Assembly: GCF_902833645.1 (NCBI RefSeq)
Contig: NZ_CADFGE010000014.1
Span: 221,132-285,131, forward strand
Direction of reading: 5' to 3'
Source: Paraburkholderia fungorum
Lineage (GTDB): Bacteria; Pseudomonadota; Gammaproteobacteria; Burkholderiales; Burkholderiaceae
DNA length: 64,000 nucleotides
The position numbers and the translations under genes are program-made. This document shows, one piece after another, positions 34,513-43,524 of the stretch. The notes under the pieces are model-generated. The model was not told where the DNA came from. It saw only the letters and a list, made by a program, of their open reading frames with translations, and did not search any database. Position 1 is the stretch's first letter; each line of letters opens with the position of its first letter.

Positions 34513-34803
34513 ATGAACCTTCGTCCTTTGCATGATCGCGTGATCGTCAAACGTCTGGATCAAGAAACCAAGACTGCGTCGGGCATCGTGATCCCCGAAG
34601 CCGCAGCGGAAAAGCCGGATCAAGGCGAAATCCTGGCAGTCGGCCCGGGCAAGCGTGACGATAAGGGTGCACAAATCGCACTCGACGTGAAGGTTGGTGA
34701 CCGCGTCCTGTTCGGCAAGTACGCAGGCCAGACCGTTAAGGTCGACGGCAGCGAACTGCTCGTGATGCGCGAAGAAGACATCATGGCCGTGGTGCAGAAG
34801 TAA
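34513..34803 (+). CDS. groES: Co-chaperonin GroES
   Basis: 96 residues, full length for GroES (NLRPLHDRVIVKRLDQE at the start, GEILAVGPGKRD and VLFGKYAGQTVKVDGSELLV). It caps the GroEL ring and closes the folding chamber. AGAGAGGAG stands before the ATG. It lies 54 bases ahead of groEL under the CIRCE-controlled promoter. Codon use is biased to a narrow set, as expected for a strongly expressed gene. Confidence 0.98.
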   Translation: MNLRPLHDRVIVKRLDQETKTASGIVIPEAAAEKPDQGEILAVGPGKRDDKGAQIALDVKVGDRVLFGKYAGQTVKVDGSELLVMREEDIMAVVQK

Positions 34804-34857
34804 GCGAGTAACTCGCTACTTACCCGGTTATATCCCAAGAATTCAAGGAGTTAGAAG

Positions 34858-36498
34858 ATGGCAGCTAAAGACGTCGTATTCGGTGATTCCGCCCGTGCCA
34901 AGATGGTTGAAGGCGTGAACATCCTCGCGAACGCTGTGAAGGTCACGCTGGGCCCGAAGGGTCGCAACGTTGTCCTGGAACGCAGCTTCGGCGGCCCGAC
35001 GGTCACGAAGGATGGTGTTTCGGTCGCGAAAGAAATCGAACTGAAAGACAAGCTCCAGAACATGGGCGCGCAAATGGTCAAGGAAGTTGCTTCCAAGACC
35101 AGCGACAACGCAGGTGACGGCACCACGACCGCAACGGTCCTGGCTCAGTCGATCGTCCGCGAAGGCATGAAATACGTTGCATCGGGCATGAACCCGATGG
35201 ACCTGAAGCGTGGTATCGACAAGGCTGTGACGGCCGCGATCGAAGAACTGCGCAAGATCAGCAAGCCGTGCACGACCAACAAGGAAATCGCTCAAGTTGG
35301 CGCGATTTCGGCAAACAGCGACTCGTCGATCGGCGACCGTATCGCTGAAGCAATGGACAAGGTCGGCAAGGAAGGCGTCATCACGGTTGAAGACGGCAAG
35401 TCGCTGCAAGACGAGCTGGACGTTGTCGAAGGTATGCAATTCGACCGCGGCTACCTGTCGCCGTACTTCATCAACAACCCGGACAAGCAAGTTGCTGTTC
35501 TGGACAACCCGTTCGTGCTGCTGCACGACAAGAAGGTCTCGAACATTCGTGACCTCCTCCCGGTTCTGGAACAAGTCGCCAAGGCTGGCCGTCCGCTGCT
35601 GATCATCGCAGAAGACGTCGAAGGCGAAGCACTGGCAACGCTGGTGGTGAACAACATTCGCGGCATCCTGAAGACTGTTGCTGTCAAGGCTCCGGGCTTC
35701 GGCGATCGTCGTAAGGCCATGCTGGAAGACATCGCGATCCTGACGGGCGGTCAAGTTATCGCTGAAGAAACCGGCCTGACGCTCGAAAAGGCAACGCTGG
35801 CCGAACTGGGTCAAGCGAAGCGTATCGAAGTGGGCAAGGAAAACACGACGATCATCGACGGCGCTGGCGAAGCAGCAAACATCGAAGCGCGTGTGAAGCA
35901 AGTTCGCACGCAAATCGAAGAAGCTACGTCGGACTACGACCGTGAAAAGCTGCAAGAACGCGTTGCCAAGCTGGCAGGCGGCGTTGCAGTGATCAAGGTC
36001 GGCGCTGCGACCGAAGTCGAAATGAAGGAAAAGAAGGCACGTGTCGAAGACGCACTGCACGCAACGCGCGCAGCTGTGGAAGAAGGCATCGTGGCTGGCG
36101 GCGGCGTCGCACTGATCCGCGCTCGCACGGCAATCGCTGGCCTGAAGGGCGCGAATGCTGATCAAGACGCAGGTATCAAGATCGTTCTGCGCGCAATGGA
36201 AGAACCGCTGCGCCAGATCGTCACGAACGGCGGCGAAGAAGCCAGCGTCGTGGTGGCAGCAGTTGCAGCAGGCAAGGGCAACTACGGCTACAACGCAGCA
36301 ACCGGCGAGTACGTCGACCTGGTTGACGCAGGTGTCGTGGACCCGACGAAGGTTACGCGTACGGCGCTGCAAAACGCAGCTTCGGTCGCTGGCCTGCTGT
36401 TGACCACCGACGCAGCTGTTTGCGAACTGCCGAAGGAAGATGCTCCGATGCCCGGCGGTATGCCCGGCGGCATGGGCGGCATGGGCATGGACATGTAA
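34858..36498 (+). CDS. groEL: Chaperonin GroEL
   Basis: 546 residues, full length, with the nucleotide-binding GDGTTTATVLAQ, the apical domain, the family signature AAVEEGIVAGGG and a Gly/Met-rich C-terminal tail (GGMPGGMGGMGMDM). Folds proteins in an ATP-driven double ring with GroES. AAGGAG lies before the ATG. No sign of truncation; a bidirectional-looking terminator follows 73 bases after the stop. Confidence 0.98.
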   Translation: MAAKDVVFGDSARAKMVEGVNILANAVKVTLGPKGRNVVLERSFGGPTVTKDGVSVAKEIELKDKLQNMGAQMVKEVASKTSDNAGDGTTTATVLAQSIVREGMKYVASGMNPMDLKRGIDKAVTAAIEELRKISKPCTTNKEIAQVGAISANSDSSIGDRIAEAMDKVGKEGVITVEDGKSLQDELDVVEGMQFDRGYLSPYFINNPDKQVAVLDNPFVLLHDKKVSNIRDLLPVLEQVAKAGRPLLIIAEDVEGEALATLVVNNIRGILKTVAVKAPGFGDRRKAMLEDIAILTGGQVIAEETGLTLEKATLAELGQAKRIEVGKENTTIIDGAGEAANIEARVKQVRTQIEEATSDYDREKLQERVAKLAGGVAVIKVGAATEVEMKEKKARVEDALHATRAAVEEGIVAGGGVALIRARTAIAGLKGANADQDAGIKIVLRAMEEPLRQIVTNGGEEASVVVAAVAAGKGNYGYNAATGEYVDLVDAGVVDPTKVTRTALQNAASVAGLLLTTDAAVCELPKEDAPMPGGMPGGMGGMGMDM

Positions 36499-36571
36499 TT
36501 TCGGTTGGGCCTCTCTCATGAGAGGTCCAGTTCGAAACACATGGGGAAGTGCGTCGCGAGGCGTGCTTCTC

Positions 36572-36609
36572 AAAAGCAAAAACCCGCAGAAATGCGGGTT
36601 TTTGCTTTT
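36572..36609. terminator. Intrinsic terminator between groEL and cysC
   Basis: AAAAGCAAAAACCCGCA and its complement TGCGGGTTTTTGCTTTT form a long stem with a very small loop, A-rich on one side and T-rich on the other. It can end groEL transcripts on the plus strand and cysC transcripts on the minus strand. Confidence 0.9.
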
Positions 36610-36640
36610 GGGGCGAACGGTGAACTGCTCTGAGGAGCGC

Positions 36641-37312
36641 TCAATATTCCTTGCGCGCTGCGCAGCAGGGATCCGTCAGGCAGTTGTCGTGCAAGTAGGC
36701 GAACAGTTTTCCCACGCTTTCGGCCGGCGTCAGCGTTGTGGTGTCTATCTTCAGTTCAGGATCGCTCGGGACTTCATAGGGGGCAGATACCCCGGTGAAT
36801 GACGGAATCTCGCCATTCCAGGCTTTGGCATAAAGACCTTTTGGATCCCGGCGGGCGCAAGCGTCGACAGAGGCCGACAGGTAGGTTTCGATGAAATTGC
36901 CGGGCCCGATGATTTCGCGCGCCATTGACCGGTCTTCGCGAATCGGCGAGATCAGAGCCGTAATGACGATCAAGCCCGCGTCGTTCATCAATTGCGCCAC
37001 GTGCGCCACCCGGCGAATATTTTCCCGCCGGTCTTTGCTGTCGAAGCCAAGATCGCTTGCCAAGCCGTGGCGGACATTGTCGCCGTCGAGAACATAGCAC
37101 GCGTGGCCTAGCGCTGCGAGCTGCTGCTCGAGTTCGAAAGCGATGGTTGATTTGCCCGCCCCGGACAATCCCGTCAGCCAGATCGTAACCGGCTTGTGGC
37201 GGAACATTTGCATCCTGTCGCGGCTGGTAACTTCGCCGTGGCTGCGTTGCAGGAAGGCGCGGGAGTCGTCAGGAGCACCGGCTGGTAAGGGAATGGGTGT
37301 CGGCGACGACAT
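36641..37312 (-). CDS. cysC: Adenylylsulfate (APS) kinase
   Basis: Phosphorylates adenylylsulfate to PAPS, the sulfate donor. 223 residues with P-loop GLSGAGKST (48-56), LDGDNVRHGLASDLGF and FIETYLSASVDACARRDPKGLY, standard for CysC, plus an N-terminal extension of about 40 residues that may be partly non-coding if a later start is used. It stands alone: no cysD or cysN (sulfurylase) is near, and it is convergent to groEL. Two near-identical terminator hairpins flank it. Confidence 0.92.
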   Translation of the reverse strand: MSSPTPIPLPAGAPDDSRAFLQRSHGEVTSRDRMQMFRHKPVTIWLTGLSGAGKSTIAFELEQQLAALGHACYVLDGDNVRHGLASDLGFDSKDRRENIRRVAHVAQLMNDAGLIVITALISPIREDRSMAREIIGPGNFIETYLSASVDACARRDPKGLYAKAWNGEIPSFTGVSAPYEVPSDPELKIDTTTLTPAESVGKLFAYLHDNCLTDPCCAARKEY

Positions 37313-37440
37313 AGAGCTATATGACAGAATTACGAATCGAAAGTCTAACCTGATGATAAAACGTTCGTTGTAACGTTTGATTACAAGTTTGAAAGTGGGT
37401 TTGCGCCCGAAAGGGCGGCCAGAGGATTGTTCAAAAAGAA

Positions 37441-37466
37441 AAAAACCCGCAGAAATGCGGGTTTTT
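37441..37466. terminator. Intrinsic terminator downstream of thiD
   Basis: AAAAACCCGCA, a short loop and TGCGGGTTTTT form a G/C-rich stem with a T-run in both directions. The 26 bases are identical to the core of the terminator after groEL (36578-36603). Confidence 0.88.
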
Positions 37467-37534
37467 CATGGGTGCTGCCAGGTTATGGCTGTAATGCTCG
37501 CCATGCGCTTGCCGCTCATGCCTCGCGTCGAATA

Positions 37535-38407
37535 TTAATGACGTGCCTCACCCGGCGCCGCGTCTTTACCCGCTGCCGGCGGTGTATCGTCGTCGCTGCT
37601 GCGGGCCCAGAAGAAGCGATCCGGCATATACGCGCCCATTCCCGGCCGAAATGCGCTGCGCACTGCCTGATACAGGTACTCCTGTGCTTCGCGCACGGCT
37701 TCGGCCGGTTCCTGACCGTTGGCCAGCAGGGCAGCAATCGCGGAACCGAGCGTGTCCGTGATGCCCATGATCCTGTGACTGCCGCGGTCCCACATGTCCT
37801 GGCGCAGTTGGCCGTCTTCGCTGAACAGCGTATTGACGAGCCGGTGCGTGCCGGTTTCCGTCGACAGAATGTATTCACAACCTTGTGACAGCAAATGCGA
37901 GATCGCTGCGTCGAGGCTCGGCGCCTCGGCGTCGCCGTCCGGTTGGGCGAGCGCGAGCAGCGTGGCCGAATCGGCGACCAGCAAGGTGGTTTGCGGTGCG
38001 AGCAGGTCGGCAATCGCTTCGCGCAGTTCGTCGGCGGCGAGCACGTGTTCGTCGTCGAGCGTGAAGTCGGGGGCAAGGATCAGCGGGATGTCGTCGTAAT
38101 CGGCGACCACTTCGGCAATCGCGCTCACCACTTCCGCACGCGTGCATGCGCCGACCTTGAACGCGGCGATCGGCATATCTTCGAGCAGCATCCGGGCCTG
38201 GGTCGCGACTACTTCAGGGTCGAGCCCGGTGACTTCGTCGCAGCTTGCCGAGTCGCGCACGGTATAGCCGGTGAGTACGGAGACGCCATGGCAACCCATG
38301 CTGGCAAGCGTCATCAGGTCGGCTTGCAGGCCGGAGCCGCCGGTGGGATCGGAAAGGCCGAAGGTGAGGACGATCGGAGGCGTATCGCTGGGCATGAAAA
38401 TTTGCAA
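37535..38407 (-). CDS. thiD: Hydroxymethylpyrimidine / phosphomethylpyrimidine kinase
   Basis: Phosphorylates the pyrimidine precursor of thiamine twice. 290 residues; the ribokinase-like fold starts VLTFGLSDPTGGSGLQADL, has the active-site region ALASMGCHGVSVLTGYT-like (LASMGCHGVSVLTGYTVRDS) and the C-terminal GITDTLGSAIAALLANG with the anion-hole motif. The consensus GTGCT of that motif is GITDTLG here. ATG 38407 or 38395 could be the start. It lies divergent from the rubredoxin gene. Confidence 0.88.
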   Translation of the reverse strand: MQIFMPSDTPPIVLTFGLSDPTGGSGLQADLMTLASMGCHGVSVLTGYTVRDSASCDEVTGLDPEVVATQARMLLEDMPIAAFKVGACTRAEVVSAIAEVVADYDDIPLILAPDFTLDDEHVLAADELREAIADLLAPQTTLLVADSATLLALAQPDGDAEAPSLDAAISHLLSQGCEYILSTETGTHRLVNTLFSEDGQLRQDMWDRGSHRIMGITDTLGSAIAALLANGQEPAEAVREAQEYLYQAVRSAFRPGMGAYMPDRFFWARSSDDDTPPAAGKDAAPGEARH

Positions 38408-38731
38408 AAAGGGGCTGTATTTAGGCGCAGACGGTGCGCAATCGGCTCAATTATGCGGCCTAAACTGTCATGAAGGCGTTTTTTCGCATTCTTCGATGTC
38501 CTGCTGCAAGCCGGCAGCCGCTATCTGGCGAACAGACGGCAAATCCAGGCGCAGGGACGAATCGATCGTGCAGTGGCACTACGCCGCAAGCGTGCCACGT
38601 AGCGACCCGCCCGGCATCGCCGAAGGCCGTCGCACGCTGCGATTTGCGCGTTTCTGATTGCTAGGCATTGGGGCGGCAACACGGTACCATCATGGCTCCC
38701 GTTTCCACGGACTCTACGACGCGACACAAGA
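38408..38731. other. Intergenic region between divergent thiD and rubredoxin genes
   Basis: About 325 bases holding the promoters of both genes. Open frames here are short and unsupported; I see no RNA gene or repeat. Confidence 0.35.
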
Positions 38732-38902
38732 ATGGAATATCAAAGCTGGATGTGCCTGATTTGCGGCTGGATTTACGACGAAGAAGCCGGTTTGCCGGAC
38801 GAAGGCATTGCGCCGGGCACTCGTTGGGAGGACGTTCCCATCAACTGGACCTGTCCGGAATGCGGAGCGCGCAAGGAAGACTTCGAGATGGTCCAGATCT
38901 GA
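38732..38902 (+). CDS. rubA: Rubredoxin
   Basis: A 56-residue iron protein with both Cys-X-X-Cys knuckles that hold one iron: MCLICGWIYDE (Cys8, Cys11) and WTCPECGARKEDF (Cys41, Cys44), and the typical GIAPGTRWEDVP between them. It carries single electrons, usually to a reductase partner such as an alkane hydroxylase or in oxidative stress response; the partner is not in the window. Full length for the family. Only a weak binding site (ACAAG) precedes the ATG. Confidence 0.95.
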   Translation: MEYQSWMCLICGWIYDEEAGLPDEGIAPGTRWEDVPINWTCPECGARKEDFEMVQI

Positions 38903-39170
38903 GATCCGAGAGGGTAAACGGCGGTGCCCGGCGTTGTCTGACTGGGCGCCAGTCGTGCGTCTGCCGCGCAGCGCTTTGCAGACGGCGCCGCCCGGATCGA
39001 ACGAGATTCGTGCGTTCGGAACGCCGCCCCAACGCGTCGATGCGGAACGTCCCCGGTTGCACCGTGTCGCAGCGGTAGTCTGTCATTGTTCTGTCGCCAG
39101 TTCGCGCGTTAGCCGATCAGTCTCTCGTGCAGCGCCGGGCGGCGGCCCGTCAGCTTCCTGTCGCTAGCCC

Positions 39171-40592
39171 ATGACTCTTCGATCCGCTGCACCTGATTCC
39201 TTCGATGCCTTGCCCAATCCGCGCGGCGGCGCTGTCCGTTCCGCAGAGCTGGCGCTGGCCGAGGCGCTGCTGGCGTTCGAGCAACACAGCGAGAGCACCT
39301 CGGCGTTATTGCGTGCGTCGCACGCGTTGCGCGAGGCAGGCTGGCTGAGCGCGCAGCGCTTCGCGGACGCGCTGGTGCGGCTTTCGCCTTTGGCCGACGA
39401 GGGGAGTCCGGCGAACCCGGCTGACGCGGACAACGCGCGGTCCGTGTTCGGTGCGGCGTTGCGCGATTTCCGCGCGGCGCTCGAGCGTCACAATCTGCAC
39501 GAGCTGTCCTGTTCGCCCACTCTGTTCAGGCACTATCGCGCGCTCTGCACCCATCTGTCGGAGCACACGCCGGGTTCAACCGCCGCGTTCGAAGACCTCG
39601 CGCTGACCTCACGTCCGATACCGCCGGTGTCGCTGCACGCCCAGCCCGCTGATCAACTGGCTCATTTGCGGGCGCGCTACGAGCGCGCGCTGCTGCCCGT
39701 GTTGCGCGCGCAGCCCGACAACAGCGGCGCCGCGCTGGCGTTCACCAATGCCGCGCTCGACGAACTGGACGCAGTCCTGTCCGAACTCGCCGGCCCGGAT
39801 TCCTACGATTTCTGGCGTCTCGCCAAAGCGTGCGCGAAGGCGCTGCGCGTCAGCGGCCGTGCTGCCGGAGAAGCCGACGCGCGGCGCTTCTATGCGCGCT
39901 GCAATCTCACGCTGGCCGATCACGCGCGCGGCATCGAGCGTGCGCCGCGTTCGCTGGTGCGCGCGACGCTGGCGCTGCTGTGGCGCGACTACGCGCTATT
40001 CGGCGCTGCAGCGGAAGATGCCGATCAGGTCGAAGTGCTGCACGACTACGGCCTGACGGTCGATTGGCACGTCGCCGGTACGCAGGCTTCCGAAATGCTC
40101 TGGGAGGCGGGCGCCGTGCAGGCGCAAGCAATCAGCGCGACTCGCAGTTCGCTGACGCGCGAACTGGGTGTGCTGACCGTCAACGCGCACGCTTACGAAG
40201 ATTTCCTGCAGACGGCGGATGCGTCGATTTCGGCGCTGACCGAACACGCCCGCGCGGCCGATCAGCCCGAGAAAGCCGATCCGAGCGAAGCGCTGCAGGC
40301 GGGCGATGCCGCCTACCGGCTCGGCGCTGCCGCATGCGCGCTGGGCTTGGGCCACGTGGCGCTAGTAGCCGACGCGCTCGGGCTGGCGTGGCGCCGCCGC
40401 GCGCATGCCGGCGTTTCCACGCCGGCGGTGCGCTCGCACGTCATCGTCGGAGCGCCTGCGGCGAGCACGCTCGAGCAGGCTGCCGAGGCGTTGCGCGCGA
40501 TGTTGCACAAAGTCGCCGCCGGCGTCGCGCCGACCGGCAGCAACACCGCGCTGGCCGCGTTGACGCGCGCGATCGAGCAGGGCGGCGCCTGA
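39171..40592 (+). CDS. Hypothetical helical protein, possibly related to ChpA/FimL N-terminal region
   Basis: 473 residues, almost entirely alpha-helical by composition and Ala-rich (LALAEALLAFEQHSESTSALL, ALDELDAVLSELAGPDSYDFWRLAKAC). No signal peptide, membrane segment or catalytic motif. In related genomes type IV pilus chemotaxis-like genes often sit between rubredoxin and yqgE, and the layout recalls the scaffold protein FimL and the N-terminus of the ChpA/PilL kinase. That relation is from memory of gene order and is weak. 275 bases separate it from yqgE. Confidence 0.45.
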   Translation: MTLRSAAPDSFDALPNPRGGAVRSAELALAEALLAFEQHSESTSALLRASHALREAGWLSAQRFADALVRLSPLADEGSPANPADADNARSVFGAALRDFRAALERHNLHELSCSPTLFRHYRALCTHLSEHTPGSTAAFEDLALTSRPIPPVSLHAQPADQLAHLRARYERALLPVLRAQPDNSGAALAFTNAALDELDAVLSELAGPDSYDFWRLAKACAKALRVSGRAAGEADARRFYARCNLTLADHARGIERAPRSLVRATLALLWRDYALFGAAAEDADQVEVLHDYGLTVDWHVAGTQASEMLWEAGAVQAQAISATRSSLTRELGVLTVNAHAYEDFLQTADASISALTEHARAADQPEKADPSEALQAGDAAYRLGAAACALGLGHVALVADALGLAWRRRAHAGVSTPAVRSHVIVGAPAASTLEQAAEALRAMLHKVAAGVAPTGSNTALAALTRAIEQGGA

Positions 40593-40598
40593 GCGGCC

Positions 40599-40625
40599 GC
40601 GCAATTGGCGCAATCGGCGCAATTG
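40599..40625. repeat. Three tandem 9-bp units
   Basis: GCGCAATTG, GCGCAATCG and GCGCAATTG in direct succession in the gap after the 473-residue protein. Short and possibly accidental. Confidence 0.5.
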
Positions 40626-40867
40626 GCAACCTGTCCCGCGCGCCGGCAGACACCCTCAGCCGGCCGCCGCGGGGAGCAAGGTTCGGACCCGGCGGCGCGC
40701 GCCCCGCGTGTCGCAAAACACCGCTAACGCACCGTGGACAAGGCCTGCGTGCGTGATAGAGTGCAACTTGATTCGCCGTCGATGGCTCGCGGCGCTCTTC
40801 ATCGCGCATGTTGCGCTCCAGCGCCCAAAGCCAGCCATCCTGCATCGTCTTTGCTAAAATTCGAACT

Positions 40868-41446
40868 ATGTCCAAGAGTACCGATCGCATCAATCTGACC
40901 AACCAGTTCCTGATCGCCATGCCGAGCATGGCCGATCCCACGTTTTCAGGAACGGTGGTCTACCTTTGCGATCACAGTGAGCGCGGTGCGCTCGGCCTCG
41001 TGATCAACCGGCCGACCGATATCGATCTTGAAGCGCTCTTCAGTCGCATCGATCTCAAGCTCGAGATCGAACCCCTTCTTCATGTGCCCGTGTATTTCGG
41101 TGGCCCGGTGCAAACCGAGCGTGGCTTCGTGCTGCACGATCCGAAAGACGGCAATGCGTATACGTCATCCATGTCGGTACCGGGCGGCCTTGAAATGACC
41201 ACCTCGAAAGACGTGCTCGAAGCCGTCGCGAGCGGTACCGGTCCGGAACGCTTCCTGCTCACGCTCGGTCATGCCGGCTGGGCCGCGGGTCAACTCGAGG
41301 AAGAGATTTCCAAGAACGGCTGGCTCACGGTTGAAGCCGACCCGAAAATCGTTTTCGACGTGCCCGCCGAACAACGCCTGGAAGCCGCGCTCGCGCTGCT
41401 CGGTATTTCGCTGTCGATGCTGTCGGGCGAAGCAGGTCACGCATGA
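40868..41446 (+). CDS. yqgE: YqgE/AlgH-family protein
   Basis: 192 residues from ATG 40868. YqgE signatures: LTNQFLIAMPSMADPTFSGT, VVYLCDHSERGALGLVINRP, VYFGGPVQTERGFVLH and GHAGWAAGQLEEEI. Function unknown; in many bacteria it stands before ruvX, as it does here with a 10-base gap. The frame is open to 40808 but the first 20 codons there lack support. Confidence 0.93.
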   Translation: MSKSTDRINLTNQFLIAMPSMADPTFSGTVVYLCDHSERGALGLVINRPTDIDLEALFSRIDLKLEIEPLLHVPVYFGGPVQTERGFVLHDPKDGNAYTSSMSVPGGLEMTTSKDVLEAVASGTGPERFLLTLGHAGWAAGQLEEEISKNGWLTVEADPKIVFDVPAEQRLEAALALLGISLSMLSGEAGHA

Positions 41447-41456
41447 AAGGTAACGT

Positions 41457-41897
41457 ATGAGTCCGCCGGCCGGACGTGAGGCGACGCTGCTTGCGTTCGA
41501 CTATGGTGAAAAGCGGATCGGCGTGGCGGTGGGCAACTCGCTCACCCGCAGCGCACGGGCGCTCGTGATCGTGCAGAACCGCAGCCGCGAATACCGTTTC
41601 GAGGCGATCGGCAAGCTGATTGCCGAGTGGAAGCCGGACGCGCTGGTGGTCGGCTTGCCGATGCACCCGGACGGCACGCCGCACGAAATGACCCAACTCG
41701 CGAAGCGCTTCGGCAATCAACTGAATGGCCGCTTCAATCTGCCGGTAACGTGGATCGACGAGCGCTATTCGTCAGTCGAAGCGAAGGCGGTAATTCGCGC
41801 CGGCAACGGCCGCGCCGACATGCTGGACGCCGAAGCCGCCAGCATTATTCTCCAGCAATATCTAGACGGACTTTCCGACGATCATGAGTTCCATTGA
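41457..41897 (+). CDS. ruvX: RuvX/YqgF Holliday junction resolvase-like protein
   Basis: 146 residues with the RNase H-like fold: LLAFDYGEKRIGVAVG at the N-terminus (first catalytic Asp), ALVVGLPMHPDGTPHEMTQ, the acidic WIDERYSSVEAKA and a final Asp in ADMLDAEAASIILQQYL. Involved in pre-16S rRNA processing and/or junction resolution. Its end overlaps pyrR by 14 bases, showing coupled translation. Confidence 0.94.
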   Translation: MSPPAGREATLLAFDYGEKRIGVAVGNSLTRSARALVIVQNRSREYRFEAIGKLIAEWKPDALVVGLPMHPDGTPHEMTQLAKRFGNQLNGRFNLPVTWIDERYSSVEAKAVIRAGNGRADMLDAEAASIILQQYLDGLSDDHEFH

Positions 41898-42426
41898 CGC
41901 CGAAGCGCTGTACAGCGCTTTGCTCGAGCAGATTCGTGCTGCCTATGGCGACAGGCTCGGCGCCGGCCAAGACAGTGCGGAAGGCGCCGTGCTGGCCGGT
42001 ATTTACAGTGGCGGCGCGTGGCTCGCCGAGCGTCTCGCGCGCGACCTGCACGTGCCCAGCTTCGGCGTAGTGAATGTCGCGCTGCATCGTGACGATTACG
42101 CGAAAAAAGGCTTGCACTCGCAGGCGAGCCCGACCTCATTGCCGTTTTCCGTGGACAAGCGCCGCATCGTGCTGGTGGACGACGTGCTATACACCGGCCG
42201 CACGATTCGCGCGGCACTGAACGAACTGTACGACTACGGCCGGCCGGCATCGGTCGAACTGGCGGTGCTGGCGGATCGCGGCGGACGCGAGTTGCCGGTG
42301 GCGGCCCGCTTCGTCGGCGGGGTGGTGCAAGTGCCCGCCGAGACGACGCTCGTGCTGAGCCGCGAAGAGGGCGGCGCGCACGGCAATCAGCGTTTCACCT
42401 TTCACACCGAAGCCCGCGTCGATTGA
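41884..42426 (+). CDS. pyrR: Bifunctional pyrimidine regulator / uracil phosphoribosyltransferase PyrR
   Basis: 180 residues with the PRPP-binding motif VLVDDVLYTGRTIRAALNEL and the ARDLHVPSFGVVNVALHRDDY region. In Gram-positive bacteria PyrR attenuates pyr transcription by binding mRNA; in this group it more likely acts as a phosphoribosyltransferase or regulates through another route. I see no PyrR-binding leader with terminator before pyrB. It overlaps ruvX and lies 57 bases before pyrB. Confidence 0.92.
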   Translation: MSSIDAEALYSALLEQIRAAYGDRLGAGQDSAEGAVLAGIYSGGAWLAERLARDLHVPSFGVVNVALHRDDYAKKGLHSQASPTSLPFSVDKRRIVLVDDVLYTGRTIRAALNELYDYGRPASVELAVLADRGGRELPVAARFVGGVVQVPAETTLVLSREEGGAHGNQRFTFHTEARVD

Positions 42427-42483
42427 ACGCGGCTTTGCGCATCGAGCCGCATTGAGCCGCATTGAGCAATAAGCAGGTACACC

Positions 42484-43509
42484 ATGAACACCGCCACCCA
42501 GGCCTCCCAGGATTCAGCCGACGGCGCCACCGAGCGCTTCCGTTACGGCTTTCTGAAGGGCAATCCGCAGCTCACGAAAAACGGCGAGCTCAAACATCTG
42601 TTGTCGATCGAAGGCTTGCCGAAGGCGATCGTCAATCACATTCTCGATACCGCCGACCAGTTCGTCAGCGTGACCGATCGCGAAGTGAAGAAAGTGCCGC
42701 TGTTGCGCGGCAAATCGGTATTCAATCTGTTCTTCGAGAACTCGACGCGCACACGCACGACCTTCGAAATCGCCGCGACGCGTTTATCCGCGGACGTGCT
42801 GAATCTGAACATCAATGCTTCGTCGACGAGCAAAGGCGAGTCGCTGCTCGATACGATCAATAACCTCTCGGCGATGCATGCCGATATGTTCGTCGTGCGT
42901 CATGCGTCGAGCGGCGCACCGTATCTGATCGCGCAGCACTGCGCGCCGCACGTGCATGTGATCAACGCCGGCGACGGCCGTCACGCACACCCGACCCAGG
43001 GTCTGCTCGACATGTACACGATCCGCCACTACAAGAAGGATTTCACGAATCTGCGCGTGGCGATTGTCGGCGACATTCTGCATTCGCGGGTCGCGCGTTC
43101 GGACATTCATGCACTGACCACGCTCGGCGTGCCGGAAGTGCGCGCAATCGGTCCGCGCACGCTGTTGCCGGGTGGCCTGGAGCAGATGGGCGTGCGCGTC
43201 TTCCATAACCTCGACGAAGGCCTGAAAGACGTCGACGTGATCATCATGCTGCGTCTGCAAAACGAGCGAATGAGCGGCGCGCTGCTGCCGTCGGCACAGG
43301 AGTACTTCAAGAGCTGGGGGTTGACGCCGGAGCGCCTTGCGCTTGCCAAACCCGACGCGATCGTGATGCACCCGGGTCCGATGAACCGCGGCGTCGAAAT
43401 CGATTCGCAGGTGGCCGACGGCCCGCAATCGGTGATCCTGAACCAGGTGACGTTCGGTATCGCGGTGCGCATGGCGGTGATGGGCATTGTCGCCGGCAAC
43501 CACGACTAA
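42484..43509 (+). CDS. pyrB: Aspartate carbamoyltransferase catalytic subunit
   Basis: Condenses carbamoyl phosphate and aspartate in the second step of pyrimidine synthesis. 341 residues with the carbamoyl-phosphate motif FFENSTRTRTTFE, NAGDGRHAHPTQGLLD, and VHPGPMNRGVEI-like VMHPGPMNRGVE. The N-terminal extension of about 35 residues is typical of the long PyrB class that pairs with a dihydroorotase-like PyrC' partner. That partner gene follows 15 bases downstream. Confidence 0.96.
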   Translation: MNTATQASQDSADGATERFRYGFLKGNPQLTKNGELKHLLSIEGLPKAIVNHILDTADQFVSVTDREVKKVPLLRGKSVFNLFFENSTRTRTTFEIAATRLSADVLNLNINASSTSKGESLLDTINNLSAMHADMFVVRHASSGAPYLIAQHCAPHVHVINAGDGRHAHPTQGLLDMYTIRHYKKDFTNLRVAIVGDILHSRVARSDIHALTTLGVPEVRAIGPRTLLPGGLEQMGVRVFHNLDEGLKDVDVIIMLRLQNERMSGALLPSAQEYFKSWGLTPERLALAKPDAIVMHPGPMNRGVEIDSQVADGPQSVILNQVTFGIAVRMAVMGIVAGNHD

Positions 43510-43524
43510 AAAATAAGGCAGCGC

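Noticed and set aside
34843..36579. A 578-codon minus-strand frame
   Set aside because: Antisense shadow of groEL, rich in His, Cys and Arg, with no motif.
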